Below, in pieces: positions 6,446 to 16,042 of a DNA stretch of 64,000 nt. The stretch comes from DMER64 sp049652385. GTDB taxonomy: Bacteria; Bacteroidota; Bacteroidia; Bacteroidales; UBA932. The first letter of the stretch is position 1. Each line of letters opens with the position of its first letter. The stretch lies in the NCBI GenBank assembly GCA_049652385.1, contig JBASDX010000003.1:62001-126000 (forward strand). Reading direction: 5' to 3'. Under the pieces are notes generated by a model that saw only the letters and a list, made by a program, of their open reading frames with translations, was not told the DNA's origin and searched no databases. The position numbers were made by a program, and so were the translations under genes.

Positions 6446-9325
6446 ATGCATACTTTTCGTTTTCCCGGAACCTTGAAGGCCGGAGTCCTTTTATTCTTTA
6501 TGTGTAGTTTTTTTGCCATTTCCTGTGAGCAAACAGGCACTACTACTACTTTTTCAGGAACGGTTACGGATGTTCTGACAAAAAAACCGTTACAGGGAGT
6601 TTCTGTTACCGTGATGCCTTTTAATCTGGGAAAAGAAACAGACGGGGAAGGTACCTTTTCCATTGCACTGCCCAGAACCGACGAGTCGGTATACCTGGTT
6701 TTCAGCAAACCGGGATACGATCCTCAGGAAACGTTGAAAATGCCGCTTTCTCCCAGAAAGAAAAATTTGTACACGTTTAAAATTTCCATGGTACGGCGCG
6801 TGGCAATGGCTGTGCTTTCCACAGAAAAAATTGATTTTGGAGGAAAAAACACAGACATAACCGTTGTTTTGTCAAACCCCGGAAACGACACGCTGCATTG
6901 GAATTTACTGGACCTTTATTTTCCGCCCTGGCTGCAAGCCGTGCCTATGGGGGGAGTGTTGTTGCCGGAACATGAAGAAGAGCTGTTGTTCACATGTGAC
7001 CGTTCCGGTCTGGATATAGGGCTTTACGATGCAGAGGTACAATTGCTGGGAGGAGAAGCTCCGGTGATTGTGTCTGTGGATATGTTGGTAGAAGGCTCTT
7101 TGTTGAAAGCTGCGCATACTTATTTTGATTTTGGAGAAGAAGAAACACGGGGAGTCACCCTGCTTTCGAATGAAGGTAACATCCCGTTGTCCTGGCAGCT
7201 GGAAGACGTTTTACCCGATTGGCTGTTCTGGGAAGCAACGGGAGGAACGATAGATCCCGGACAAGAACAATCGGTGGACATCTCTGTCAACCGTGATGTG
7301 ATGGACTATGGCAATTACACGTTCGGTACCACTTTGCGCTCGGAAGGAGGAGATACCTCTTATATTTTCCTGGTAAGCAAAACGAAGGATTTGTTGCAAG
7401 TATCACCAAAAACCATTGATTTTGGTACGCAAAGCACCCGTAGAACGTTTACCGTTTACAGATTGGCCGGAGTACATCCTGTAGATTTTGATATCGTTTG
7501 CACCGATGCAAACCTGAGTTTCTCTCCGCCCCGGGGAACGATTACGAAAGAGGCACAGTCGGCAGCCGTGGAAGTCATGCTCGATCGGGAAAACATTCCT
7601 GTGGGGGCCTCGGCAAGTACTATTTTTATCACCTATGGAGAAGAAACATTACAAGTAGCGGTTAATTACGCAACAGCCGCAGTGGCTCCGGAAGTCACAT
7701 CGGGCGGACACGCACTCGACAACACCTACCGCCTGTATTTTAAAGGAACATTGCTGAGTAACGGGGGAGGTTCTGTAGTGGAACACGGGCATTGCTGGAG
7801 TACACTGCCCGATCCGAAAGTACCATGGGACAACGGCAGCCTTCCGGGAGCAACGACCGAAGGCGAAAGTGGTTTCACAAGACTGGGGGATCTGGAAGAG
7901 GGGGCTTCCTTCGTATCGTATCCCACAACGCTTCCCGAACAAGGCGCCACCTGGTACGTAAGGGCATATGCAGAAAACGAAATGGGTATCTCTTACGGAG
8001 AGGTGTTCACCTTCTCCTACAACCCGCCAAACCTGCAAGGACTGGTTGTAAGGTATGACGGTGTTATGAATATGCTGATTTTCAGGGAACAATCCCTTGC
8101 GGGCCTTCCTTTTGCAGAACACGGATTCGTGTGGAATACAACGGGAGAAATGCCTGCCATGGAAACCGATGCATACGTATTGCTGGGTGAGAAAACCGCC
8201 GGTAGCCAATTCTCGTATAACCTGCCTAAACCTGCCAGAGGCTTTGAATATACGGTACGCAGTTTTGCCGTCAATGAAAGCGGCAGGACCTATTCACCGC
8301 CGGTATCTTATCTCCTGGATATAGAAAAGCCTGTTGTGGAAACATCCGGGGTCGAAAATATTGAATATTATGCAGCTGTTTTAACCGGGACACTGGAAGT
8401 GGCCGGTTCGGAACAAATCCTGGACCACGGACATTGCTGGAGTTCAAATAACCAAAATCCCACCCTGGAGGACTACCACTCCAGCCTGGGAACTCTTTCG
8501 CAGACGGGATCGTTCAAAAGTCACATCAAGAATCTGACCATCAATACGCCCTATTACTACACCTCGTACGTGAAGACCACAAAGGGCGTTTACTACGGCA
8601 GAACACAAGCTTTTTCCACCAGAAAAGATGAAAACGTGGTTATTCAGGACGGGTTGAACATGTTCATTACTGTTAACAATGACAGAAAAGCCTACGACTG
8701 GACGGGCAAAGCGTATGATTTGGTCATTTCCGGCGGCGTCAGCTATAAATTTTCCGGAACGGAAAAACCCGGGAAAGTGCTGGGGGCTATTTCTTTTAAC
8801 GGAACGAGCGGTTATTTATACAGCAAAAACATTAACCCCCTTTCAGGCATTTCCAAAGGATCCATCAATTTCTGGCTGCGTTTTCCCAACGGTATGCGAA
8901 CTGCCGAAAAATATCCTTTTATTGGTTCTGTCAGTAAAGACGGCATGTTTTTCATGATCAGCCACGACGGGAAAGATTGGGTTTTATCGATGTCTATGGG
9001 ACCCGGAAAAGAAACGTATTCAGCCGCTTTGCCAGCTTTAGGAGACCTTAATATTACCAGTATCCTGGGGAGGGAATGGCATATGCTGACCGTGGTATCC
9101 AACGGTACTACCATGACGCTTTATATGGATGGCGTGAAAATGCCTATGGATGATATGCAAATTCCAATGTCGTTTGGTATACAGGACGATTTGGTCATTG
9201 GTGCGCACGCGCTGGGAGGTACCACTCTCAATACGTTTTTAAAAGCAGATTTGGCGGCTTTGCGCTTCTACGACAAGATGCTGACGGCTGCTCAGGTAGA
9301 GAGTATTTACAACGCAGAAAAATAA
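6446..9325 (+). CDS. Large multi-domain surface lipoprotein (CarboxypepD-reg, BACON-like and LamG-like domains)
   Basis: 959 residues with a lipoprotein signal peptide ending AISC (lipid Cys27). In order: a carboxypeptidase regulatory-like beta-sandwich (FSGTVTDVLTKKPLQGVSV, about 36-115); three BACON/ASH-like repeats, each opening with a '(I/F)DFG' strand (STEKIDFGGK, HTYFDFGEE, PKTIDFGTQ; about 125-410); three fibronectin-like repeats, two carrying HGHCWS and one the variant HGFVWN (about 415-730); and a C-terminal concanavalin/LamG-like module with FNGTSGYLYSKN and WHMLTVVSNGTTMTLYMDG (about 735-959). This looks like an exported adhesin or glycan-binding protein. No catalytic motif was seen. 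It is a single gene with its own -7 box and ends 4 bases before a convergent gene. Confidence 0.82.
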   Translation: MHTFRFPGTLKAGVLLFFMCSFFAISCEQTGTTTTFSGTVTDVLTKKPLQGVSVTVMPFNLGKETDGEGTFSIALPRTDESVYLVFSKPGYDPQETLKMPLSPRKKNLYTFKISMVRRVAMAVLSTEKIDFGGKNTDITVVLSNPGNDTLHWNLLDLYFPPWLQAVPMGGVLLPEHEEELLFTCDRSGLDIGLYDAEVQLLGGEAPVIVSVDMLVEGSLLKAAHTYFDFGEEETRGVTLLSNEGNIPLSWQLEDVLPDWLFWEATGGTIDPGQEQSVDISVNRDVMDYGNYTFGTTLRSEGGDTSYIFLVSKTKDLLQVSPKTIDFGTQSTRRTFTVYRLAGVHPVDFDIVCTDANLSFSPPRGTITKEAQSAAVEVMLDRENIPVGASASTIFITYGEETLQVAVNYATAAVAPEVTSGGHALDNTYRLYFKGTLLSNGGGSVVEHGHCWSTLPDPKVPWDNGSLPGATTEGESGFTRLGDLEEGASFVSYPTTLPEQGATWYVRAYAENEMGISYGEVFTFSYNPPNLQGLVVRYDGVMNMLIFREQSLAGLPFAEHGFVWNTTGEMPAMETDAYVLLGEKTAGSQFSYNLPKPARGFEYTVRSFAVNESGRTYSPPVSYLLDIEKPVVETSGVENIEYYAAVLTGTLEVAGSEQILDHGHCWSSNNQNPTLEDYHSSLGTLSQTGSFKSHIKNLTINTPYYYTSYVKTTKGVYYGRTQAFSTRKDENVVIQDGLNMFITVNNDRKAYDWTGKAYDLVISGGVSYKFSGTEKPGKVLGAISFNGTSGYLYSKNINPLSGISKGSINFWLRFPNGMRTAEKYPFIGSVSKDGMFFMISHDGKDWVLSMSMGPGKETYSAALPALGDLNITSILGREWHMLTVVSNGTTMTLYMDGVKMPMDDMQIPMSFGIQDDLVIGAHALGGTTLNTFLKADLAALRFYDKMLTAAQVESIYNAEK

Positions 9326-9329
9326 CGTT

Positions 9330-9644
9330 TCAGGCTTCCGGCGTTTCTTCGCCAAAATGCAGTGGTATATGGCTCATGCCTTTACCCGTAAGACGTATTT
9401 CTCCAAAATGCTTTTCGTATTTCATGAGATTGTCTTGCAGGGCATTGAAAAAACGTTTGGCGTGTTCCGGAGTCATGACAATACGGTTTTGTACTTTTGC
9501 TTTGATTATTCCGGGCATCATGCGTATAAAATCGAAAACGAATTCACTGCTGGAATGGGTGATGATTGCCAGGTTGGAATAGCAGCCTTGTGCTACTTCA
9601 TCCGGCAATTCTATATTGATTTCTTTCTTGGGGTTTTGATCCAT
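9330..9644 (-). CDS. DUF3467 family protein
   Basis: 104 residues. The sequence EVAQGCYSNLAIITHSSSEF, then DFIRMMPGI, then MTPEHAKRFFNALQDN is the DUF3467 hallmark. This short soluble family is common in Bacteroidota and has no established function. The ATG at 9644 (MDQNPKKEINIELPD) fits homologue starts; a TTG eight codons upstream overlaps the promoter box and was rejected. It is a single gene, convergent with the large lipoprotein and divergent from valS. Confidence 0.88.
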   Translation of the reverse strand: MDQNPKKEINIELPDEVAQGCYSNLAIITHSSSEFVFDFIRMMPGIIKAKVQNRIVMTPEHAKRFFNALQDNLMKYEKHFGEIRLTGKGMSHIPLHFGEETPEA

Positions 9645-9665
9645 GGCTCTATGATTTTTATACTG

Positions 9666-9691
9666 CAAAAGTAGTATTTTTTATATATTTG
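9666..9691. promoter_or_regulatory. Divergent -7 boxes for the DUF3467 gene and valS
   Basis: Minus-strand TACTTTTG at 9673-9666 lies 21 bases before the DUF3467 ATG. Plus-strand TATATTTG at 9684-9691 lies 21 bases before the valS ATG. Both match TAnnTTTG. No clear -33 element is seen for either. Confidence 0.5.
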
Positions 9692-9712
9692 CTTCTTATT
9701 CTCAATTAATAT

Positions 9713-12358
9713 ATGGATTTACCCGCAATATACGATCCTTCTCTGACAGAAGAAAAATGGTACGCCTATTGGATGGAGCACGGTTTTTTCCGATCCGTTC
9801 CCGACGAAAGGCCCAAATACAGCATGGTCATTCCGCCGCCCAACGTTACCGGCGTACTGCACATGGGGCATATGTTAAACAATACCATCCAGGATGTGCT
9901 GGTCAGAAGGGCCCGCATGATGGGTAAAAACACCTGCTGGGTACCGGGTACAGACCATGCATCCATTGCTACGGAAGCCAAAGTGGTAGCTTTGTTGAAA
10001 GAGCAAGGCATTGACAAATCAGACCTGAGCAGGGAAGCATTCCTGGAACATGCCTGGGCCTGGAAAGAAAAGCACGGCAATATCATATTGGAACAGTTGA
10101 AAAAGCTGGGTGCATCGTGCGATTGGGATCGTACGGCTTTTACCATGGATCCGGACATGAGCCGCTCCGTGATAGCTTCTTTTGTGTATTTGTATAACGA
10201 AGGTTTGATATACCGCGGTATACGCATGGTCAATTGGGATCCAAAGGGTCAGACAGCCGTCAGTGATGAAGAAGTCATCCACAAAGAGGTAAACGAAAAA
10301 CTCTACTACCTCAGGTATTTTATCAGCAAAAACGGAGTTCCCGGGAAAGAGTACGTTACCATTGCCACTACAAGGCCGGAAACGATTATGGCAGACGTGG
10401 CCGTATGCGTGCATCCGGAAGACGAGAGATTTGCTCACCTGGTGGGTAAGCATGTCCTTATACCGTTGATTGACAAAGAAATACCCATCATTGCCGATGA
10501 ATACGTAGACAGGGAATTTGGAACGGGCTGCCTGAAGATTACACCGGCACACGATGTAAACGACTACGAAATTGGCCTGCGCCACCATTTGCCTGTGGTC
10601 GATATTTTAAACGACGATGGAACGCTGAACGCAGAAGCCCGAATCTTAACAGGTGAAGACCGTTTTGAAGCGCGCCGCAAAATCCGCACGATGCTGGCCG
10701 CAGCCGGTTTTTTGGAAAAGGAAGAGCCTTACGTAACCCAGGTGGGTTTTTCCGAGCGTACCGATGCTGTCATAGAGCCGAGGCTTTCTTTGCAATGGTT
10801 CGTAAAATTGGGCGTACTGGCTCAAAAAGCGCTTGCTTATGTGGAGGACGGCAGGGTAAACCTGATTCCCGGAAAATACACAAATACGTACCGGCATTGG
10901 ATGGAAACGGCCAAAGATTGGTGTATCTCGCGCCAATTGTGGTGGGGGCAGCAAATTCCCGCATGGACACTGCCCGACGGGGACGTTGTTGTGGCTGCTG
11001 ACGCCCGGGAAGCGTTACAACAGGCCCGAAAAAAAGATCCGCTGCTGAAAGCAGACGACCTGGTACAGGACCCCGATGTGGTAGACACGTGGTTTTCTTC
11101 CTGGTTATGGCCGATTTCTGTTTTTGATCCGGAAAAACCGGGACATCCCGAACGAAAAGGAAACCGGGACCTTCACTACTATTATCCTACCGATGACCTG
11201 GTTACGGCACCTGATATCTTATTTTTCTGGGTGGCTAGGATGGTCATGGCCGGTGATCTTTTCTGCGGGGAAAAGCCCTTTACAAACGTATATTTAACGG
11301 GAATGGTACGTGATAAACAAGGTCGGAAAATGTCCAAGTCCTTGGGAAATTCTCCAGATCCCATAGAATTGATGGACAAGTACGGAGCCGATGGCGTACG
11401 TATGGGCTTGATGTTGTGCACCTCGGCCGGTAACGATATTTTGTTTGACGAATCGCAGGTGGAGCAGGGGAGGAACTTCTGCAATAAAATTTGGAATGCG
11501 TACCGGTTGGTACAATCCTGGGAACGCGATGAAAAAGCCGTACAGGAGGATACTGCCCGGGCTGCCGTACGCTGGTTTTCACACCTGCTGGCTGCCACAC
11601 GAGAAGAAATGGATGACCTGCTTGCCAAATACCGGTTGTCGGAAGCCTTGATGTTGCTGTACAAACGTTTCTGGGACGATTTTTGCTCCTGGTACCTGGA
11701 AATCATCAAACCACCTGCCGGTGTAAAAACTTTGGACGCCGGCACGTACGATCAAACGCTCGCGTTTTTTGATGTATTCCTGCATCTGCTCCATCCCTTT
11801 ATGCCGTTTATCACAGAAGAATTGTGGCAGAATCTGGAAGAACGCCTTCCGGGAGAAAGCATCATGGTTTCGCCCGTGCCGCAAACAGGAACGTATGACA
11901 GGAAAGAAATTGAAGATTTTGAACGTTTGCAGGAATTGGTGGTACATATAAGGGGTGTAAGGCAAAGCAAACAAATACCCGGAAAAACGACCCTCGATTT
12001 ATTGATCAAAGGAGCCTTCCCCGTTCCGCTTCACGGAATAGCCATACGTATGGCCGGATTGAAAACCATAGAACATATTACACAATCGCCGGAAGGAGGT
12101 GCTATGTACACCTTTCTGCTGGGTACGACGGAATGCTATCTGCCGTTAGGCCAATTGCTGGATGTGGAAGAAGAGAAAAACAAATTGCTGGCTGAGCGGG
12201 ACTATTACCGAACCTTCCTTGCCTCGGTTGAAAAGAAGCTGAATAACGCTGCTTTTATCCAGCGTGCTCCGGAATATGTGGTTGCTTTGGAACGTAAAAA
12301 ACAAACCGATGCTTTGGCAAAAATCAAAGCCCTTGAAGAGCAGCTTGCATTACTGTGA
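9713..12358 (+). CDS. valS: Valyl-tRNA synthetase
   Basis: 881 residues, class I aminoacyl-tRNA synthetase that charges tRNA-Val. The HIGH motif appears as HMGH (50-53) after PPPNVTGVL, and the KMSKS motif at 539-543 (GRKMSKSLGN). The CP1 editing domain lies between them (TTRPETIMADVAV; GTGCLKITPAHD). An anticodon-binding helical domain and a C-terminal coiled-coil arm follow (from LDVEEEKNKLLAERDYY to the end), which is the Val-specific tRNA-binding arm. Length is normal. It is the first gene of a long plus-strand run; the next gene starts 19 bases after its stop. Confidence 0.97.
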   Translation: MDLPAIYDPSLTEEKWYAYWMEHGFFRSVPDERPKYSMVIPPPNVTGVLHMGHMLNNTIQDVLVRRARMMGKNTCWVPGTDHASIATEAKVVALLKEQGIDKSDLSREAFLEHAWAWKEKHGNIILEQLKKLGASCDWDRTAFTMDPDMSRSVIASFVYLYNEGLIYRGIRMVNWDPKGQTAVSDEEVIHKEVNEKLYYLRYFISKNGVPGKEYVTIATTRPETIMADVAVCVHPEDERFAHLVGKHVLIPLIDKEIPIIADEYVDREFGTGCLKITPAHDVNDYEIGLRHHLPVVDILNDDGTLNAEARILTGEDRFEARRKIRTMLAAAGFLEKEEPYVTQVGFSERTDAVIEPRLSLQWFVKLGVLAQKALAYVEDGRVNLIPGKYTNTYRHWMETAKDWCISRQLWWGQQIPAWTLPDGDVVVAADAREALQQARKKDPLLKADDLVQDPDVVDTWFSSWLWPISVFDPEKPGHPERKGNRDLHYYYPTDDLVTAPDILFFWVARMVMAGDLFCGEKPFTNVYLTGMVRDKQGRKMSKSLGNSPDPIELMDKYGADGVRMGLMLCTSAGNDILFDESQVEQGRNFCNKIWNAYRLVQSWERDEKAVQEDTARAAVRWFSHLLAATREEMDDLLAKYRLSEALMLLYKRFWDDFCSWYLEIIKPPAGVKTLDAGTYDQTLAFFDVFLHLLHPFMPFITEELWQNLEERLPGESIMVSPVPQTGTYDRKEIEDFERLQELVVHIRGVRQSKQIPGKTTLDLLIKGAFPVPLHGIAIRMAGLKTIEHITQSPEGGAMYTFLLGTTECYLPLGQLLDVEEEKNKLLAERDYYRTFLASVEKKLNNAAFIQRAPEYVVALERKKQTDALAKIKALEEQLALL

Positions 12359-12377
12359 TACTGAAAAAGGATTGGCT

Positions 12378-15300
12378 ATGAAATACATGCATGTACTTCT
12401 TTTGCCTTTACTTGTCATGGCTCTTTCGCAATGCGTGAAAGTAACGGAGTTGGATGATTATGCATCTGTAAAATCTTGTGCCATAACATCTTTTACTCCT
12501 CAAACGGTTGTCTTTGACACACCCGTTGTGGAGGAAAGTAATATCCTGATTCCCATGAAATACGGGAAGTATGAATTTCCCGTAACGGTTACCCTGGATA
12601 TAGTCACAGAGCAAAAAATAGATAAAATCTTAGGCCTTGACGAAAACAACACACTGACATTCAACTCCCCGGAAACAGTCAGAAAATTCCATCTGGTGGC
12701 TCTAAGCGGCGTGCCGCACGCTTATACGGTATCCATAGAAGTGGCGGACCTCTCTGAAGAGGCCTCTGTTACGGATGCCCGGCTCATCACGTATACTCCT
12801 CCCCATATCCTCTTGTCCGGAGAGTTGGATATTGATGTGGTAGCCTCGCAAGTGATTCTGTACGTTTTGGAAGGGCAGGAATTTCCGTTACATGCCACTT
12901 TTGGTTTATCCTTGAGTCCGGGTGCCTCGGTAGAAGGTCTGGAAGAAGCATCGGGGTATTATACCGTTGCTTTCCCGAGCTGCGATACTCCCGTTCCATT
13001 TACGGTACTGGCAGAAAGCGGCAGGAAAGAAACCTGGTCTTTGCTGGCAGCACGGGTGGTACTTGCCACAGACCCGGCACAAACGGAACCCGGCGTCTGG
13101 GGACGGTTGCAGCCACAGGAACCTATAGCTCTTTTGCTGGATACGACAGGCCCTCAAATAATGGAATGGGTAAAAGAACCGGCACGCAGTCTTTTTACTG
13201 CTTTTCTGAAAGATTACGGAACGCCTTTTCCCTGGGAAGCGAAACTGTCCTACTCGCAAGGTCCCTATGTCATAGTCCTGGACAGGAAGGAATCCAACAA
13301 CTTTCAGATTACAAAATGGGGGCAGCAAGATACCTTGTATTTGGCCGACAAGCTTACCCGGACGGCCCGTTCCTGGATTTTTTCGTGGGAGAAATGGTTG
13401 AACACGGCCCATAATGTAACATCTTTCCAAATCCTGGAGTATACGTCGCAACGTCAGGAAATAATTTTGAATACACCTGCAATTGATACACTTACGGCCA
13501 AAATAACGATTCCTTTCCGGGAAGGAAAAGATTTCCCTCTGGACATTACGGCATACCGGGTGGAAGTATCAGAAAATGCTGCTGCAAACCTGAGCGGCAC
13601 CCTTTCTTTTGCTACTTACAAAGACGCGGTTCCTTTCCGGATAACGTCTGAAAGCGGGCTGGAACGTACCTGGAACATAGTACTTGCTCCCTGGTTTCAG
13701 ACAGAGGCAGAAGTATTGGATTTCCGGGTAGTCTCTTACCGTTCCGCCAGCAACCTTGTAACCTTGAAAAATAAGCAGGCCGTTGTAAACCCATCGGACT
13801 CCACCGTTCGTCTTGTTTTAAAAGCCGGGTACGATTTTCCTTTCGTCATTGAAAATTATATCCTGGAAATATCGCCAAAAGCCGTGTTACAAGAAAATTA
13901 TGCAAACGGGATGGTTTTTGAAACCATTGAAGATCGTCTGCCTCTTACCCTGGTGGCAGAAAGCGGAGATGTAAAAGAATGGAAGCTGGTCCTGGAAGAC
14001 GAACGGACGGAAGTAACCGAAGCCCTCGTCTTGGATTACCGGATACATGATTATTCGGGAACAACCCTTACGGATAACAACCTTGTTTTACGGACAACAC
14101 CGGACCTGGATACGGCGGCGCGCACTATCACTTTTACCATTGAAGACTGGTCCAATAAAATGCCGTTGACAGTAAACGGGACGGTGCATATTTCAAAAAA
14201 TGCACAATTGTCCGGAGGTATTACCTCTTTGCAGCATACCTTACTCTTTCATACGCCCGATGAGGAATACCGTTTTGAAGTAATTTCAGAAAGCGGTACC
14301 AACCGTACACAATGGACTATCAGACTGGAAGACCGTTCCAAAGCACGTCTTAACCAAGCCAATATTGTGGATTTCATAACGGGGCCGCCTTCGTCAGGCT
14401 TCACTTTTGACTACAAATACCTGGAAGTTGACAAAGCGGCCATAACGTTACTCGTTGCTGAAAGACCTTCCGGACAAGCCGTCCTGACCATAAAAGCTGC
14501 CCTTGTATTGAGCGAAGGTGCCGTCCTGTACGATGGATTGCTGGCAGGCGCTCCCCTGGAGCTGAGTTTTGACAAACCGTATTCGTTTACGGTAATGGCA
14601 GAAGACGAAACGTTCAAAGAGTGGCAGATTCAATTGATACATGCACCGCAAGTGCCCAACAGCCGGTTTGAGGAATGGGGAGTGGTCAATAAAATTTTCA
14701 ATATCCTTCCTTCCAACGGTAAAGGCTGGACGTCGGGCAACAACTCACAAATATCGGGAACGTTCCGCGATACAGGACCGGATGGTTCGTACGCCGTAAA
14801 GTTGTTGACTGTTCTTAAAACCGTAGATTTAGGCCTGGTGAGGATAACCAGCCTGGCAGCCGGTACCCTTTTGTTGGGTTCCTTCAATTTCAGCATAAAT
14901 ACAGAAGCCATTATGAATCCTACTAGTATGACGGATTTTGGCATTCCGTTTAAAGCCGATGACAATCCCGTTGGTTTTGAAATAGATTACAACTACAAAG
15001 CGGGAGCGCAAATGGTTCAAACAGAGCCTTATGTAGGCCTTATGGGGATACCGGCCTTTAGAGATCCCAGGAAAATCCCGGGAAAAGATATGGCTTCCAT
15101 TATTGTGGAATTGCACGAATCCACACCCGGACGTTTTGACTATTATAAGAATTATGAAAAAACCATCATTGCCGGATACCATTTGTATACAGACGGAACA
15201 CCGGGATGGAGGCGGGAACGGTTTATATTTGCAAAAACTCCGGGTAAAGAACACGTTGGCATGACACATCTGGTGGTACGTTGTTCATCGTCGCAAAACG

Positions 15301-15398
15301 GCCATTTTTATATGGGTGCAGACGGAAGCACCTTGTTGCTGGATAATTTCCACCTTCTGTATTACATACCCTCAGAAAATGCCGTACTTTTAAAATAA
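12378..15398 (+). CDS. Six-repeat surface lipoprotein with C-terminal PCMD-like domain
   Basis: 1006 residues. The signal peptide ends MALSQC (lipid Cys about residue 19). The body contains six beta-sandwich repeats of about 90-110 residues that share a closing pattern 'F-x-V-x-A/S-E-S-G...W-x-(I/L)' (AESGRKETWSL, SESGLERTWNI, AESGDVKEWKL, SESGTNRTQWTI, AEDETFKEWQI). A non-repeat segment of about 115 residues sits between repeats two and three. The last 240 residues open NSRFEEWG...GWTSGNNSQ and resemble the PCMD (putative carbohydrate metabolism) domain of Bacteroidota. A role in glycan binding at the cell surface is inferred. I chose the ATG at 12378 because it gives a clean lipoprotein signal; longer readings run into valS. 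Confidence 0.8.
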   Translation: MKYMHVLLLPLLVMALSQCVKVTELDDYASVKSCAITSFTPQTVVFDTPVVEESNILIPMKYGKYEFPVTVTLDIVTEQKIDKILGLDENNTLTFNSPETVRKFHLVALSGVPHAYTVSIEVADLSEEASVTDARLITYTPPHILLSGELDIDVVASQVILYVLEGQEFPLHATFGLSLSPGASVEGLEEASGYYTVAFPSCDTPVPFTVLAESGRKETWSLLAARVVLATDPAQTEPGVWGRLQPQEPIALLLDTTGPQIMEWVKEPARSLFTAFLKDYGTPFPWEAKLSYSQGPYVIVLDRKESNNFQITKWGQQDTLYLADKLTRTARSWIFSWEKWLNTAHNVTSFQILEYTSQRQEIILNTPAIDTLTAKITIPFREGKDFPLDITAYRVEVSENAAANLSGTLSFATYKDAVPFRITSESGLERTWNIVLAPWFQTEAEVLDFRVVSYRSASNLVTLKNKQAVVNPSDSTVRLVLKAGYDFPFVIENYILEISPKAVLQENYANGMVFETIEDRLPLTLVAESGDVKEWKLVLEDERTEVTEALVLDYRIHDYSGTTLTDNNLVLRTTPDLDTAARTITFTIEDWSNKMPLTVNGTVHISKNAQLSGGITSLQHTLLFHTPDEEYRFEVISESGTNRTQWTIRLEDRSKARLNQANIVDFITGPPSSGFTFDYKYLEVDKAAITLLVAERPSGQAVLTIKAALVLSEGAVLYDGLLAGAPLELSFDKPYSFTVMAEDETFKEWQIQLIHAPQVPNSRFEEWGVVNKIFNILPSNGKGWTSGNNSQISGTFRDTGPDGSYAVKLLTVLKTVDLGLVRITSLAAGTLLLGSFNFSINTEAIMNPTSMTDFGIPFKADDNPVGFEIDYNYKAGAQMVQTEPYVGLMGIPAFRDPRKIPGKDMASIIVELHESTPGRFDYYKNYEKTIIAGYHLYTDGTPGWRRERFIFAKTPGKEHVGMTHLVVRCSSSQNGHFYMGADGSTLLLDNFHLLYYIPSENAVLLK

Positions 15399-15406
15399 AG
15401 AAGATT

Positions 15407-15814
15407 ATGGAACATACGACACATATCAAAGTAAGGTATTATGAAACGGATCAGATGGGCGTGGTTCACCATTCCAATTACATCCGTTATTTTGAAACAG
15501 CGCGTGAAGAAATGATGACCCATTACGGAGTACCTTATGAGGAAACAGAGGCCAGGGGAATCATAATGCCTGTACATGAGGTACAATGCGAATACATACA
15601 TCCGGCCAAATACAACGAAACACTTACTGTAGTAACGCGTTTGGATACTATGCCCCGTTCACGCATTACTTTCCGTTATACCGTTTTGAACCCTGAAGGT
15701 ACACTAGTGGCTAAAGGATTCGTGACACTGGCCTTTGTAGACCGCTCACGCGGTGTTCCCGTAAGGGCACCGCGTTTCCTTACGGAAGTATTGGAAAAAT
15801 ATATAGATTTGTAG
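15407..15814 (+). CDS. Acyl-CoA thioesterase, YbgC/FadM-type hotdog fold
   Basis: 135 residues, 4HBT superfamily. The opening VRYYETDQMGVVHHSNYIRYFE contains the catalytic Asp (YETD) and the HxxNYxRxxE signature of YbgC-type thioesterases. It hydrolyses acyl-CoA or acyl-ACP thioesters; the substrate cannot be read from the sequence. It starts 8 bases after the large lipoprotein and ends 18 bases before tatA, so it is part of the same run. Confidence 0.9.
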   Translation: MEHTTHIKVRYYETDQMGVVHHSNYIRYFETAREEMMTHYGVPYEETEARGIIMPVHEVQCEYIHPAKYNETLTVVTRLDTMPRSRITFRYTVLNPEGTLVAKGFVTLAFVDRSRGVPVRAPRFLTEVLEKYIDL

Positions 15815-15832
15815 GAGTTAACGCACAAGAAC

Positions 15833-16042
15833 ATGATAAAATTATTGCTCTTTGGTACCATCGGTGCCACCGAAATAATCATTATTGCATTGGTTATTTT
15901 GCTTCTTTTTGGAGGGAAAAAAATCCCCGAACTTATGAAAGGATTAGGTAAAGGGGTAAAAAGCTTCAAGGACGGCATGAAGGGGATTGAAGAAGAATTG
16001 AAAGATGAATCGGAAGATCTGGATAAGACGCTGAAACAGTAG
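15833..16042 (+). CDS. tatA: Twin-arginine translocase subunit TatA/TatE
   Basis: 69 residues. A short N-terminal transmembrane helix (about 10-27, ending LLLFGGKKIPEL) is followed by the amphipathic helix MKGLGKGVKSFKDGMKG and an acidic tail. The FG-x-KK-x-PEL hinge is the TatA/E signature. Oligomers of this protein form the conduit for folded Tat substrates. The stop TAG shares its last base with the GTG start of tatC. Confidence 0.95.
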   Translation: MIKLLLFGTIGATEIIIIALVILLLFGGKKIPELMKGLGKGVKSFKDGMKGIEEELKDESEDLDKTLKQ

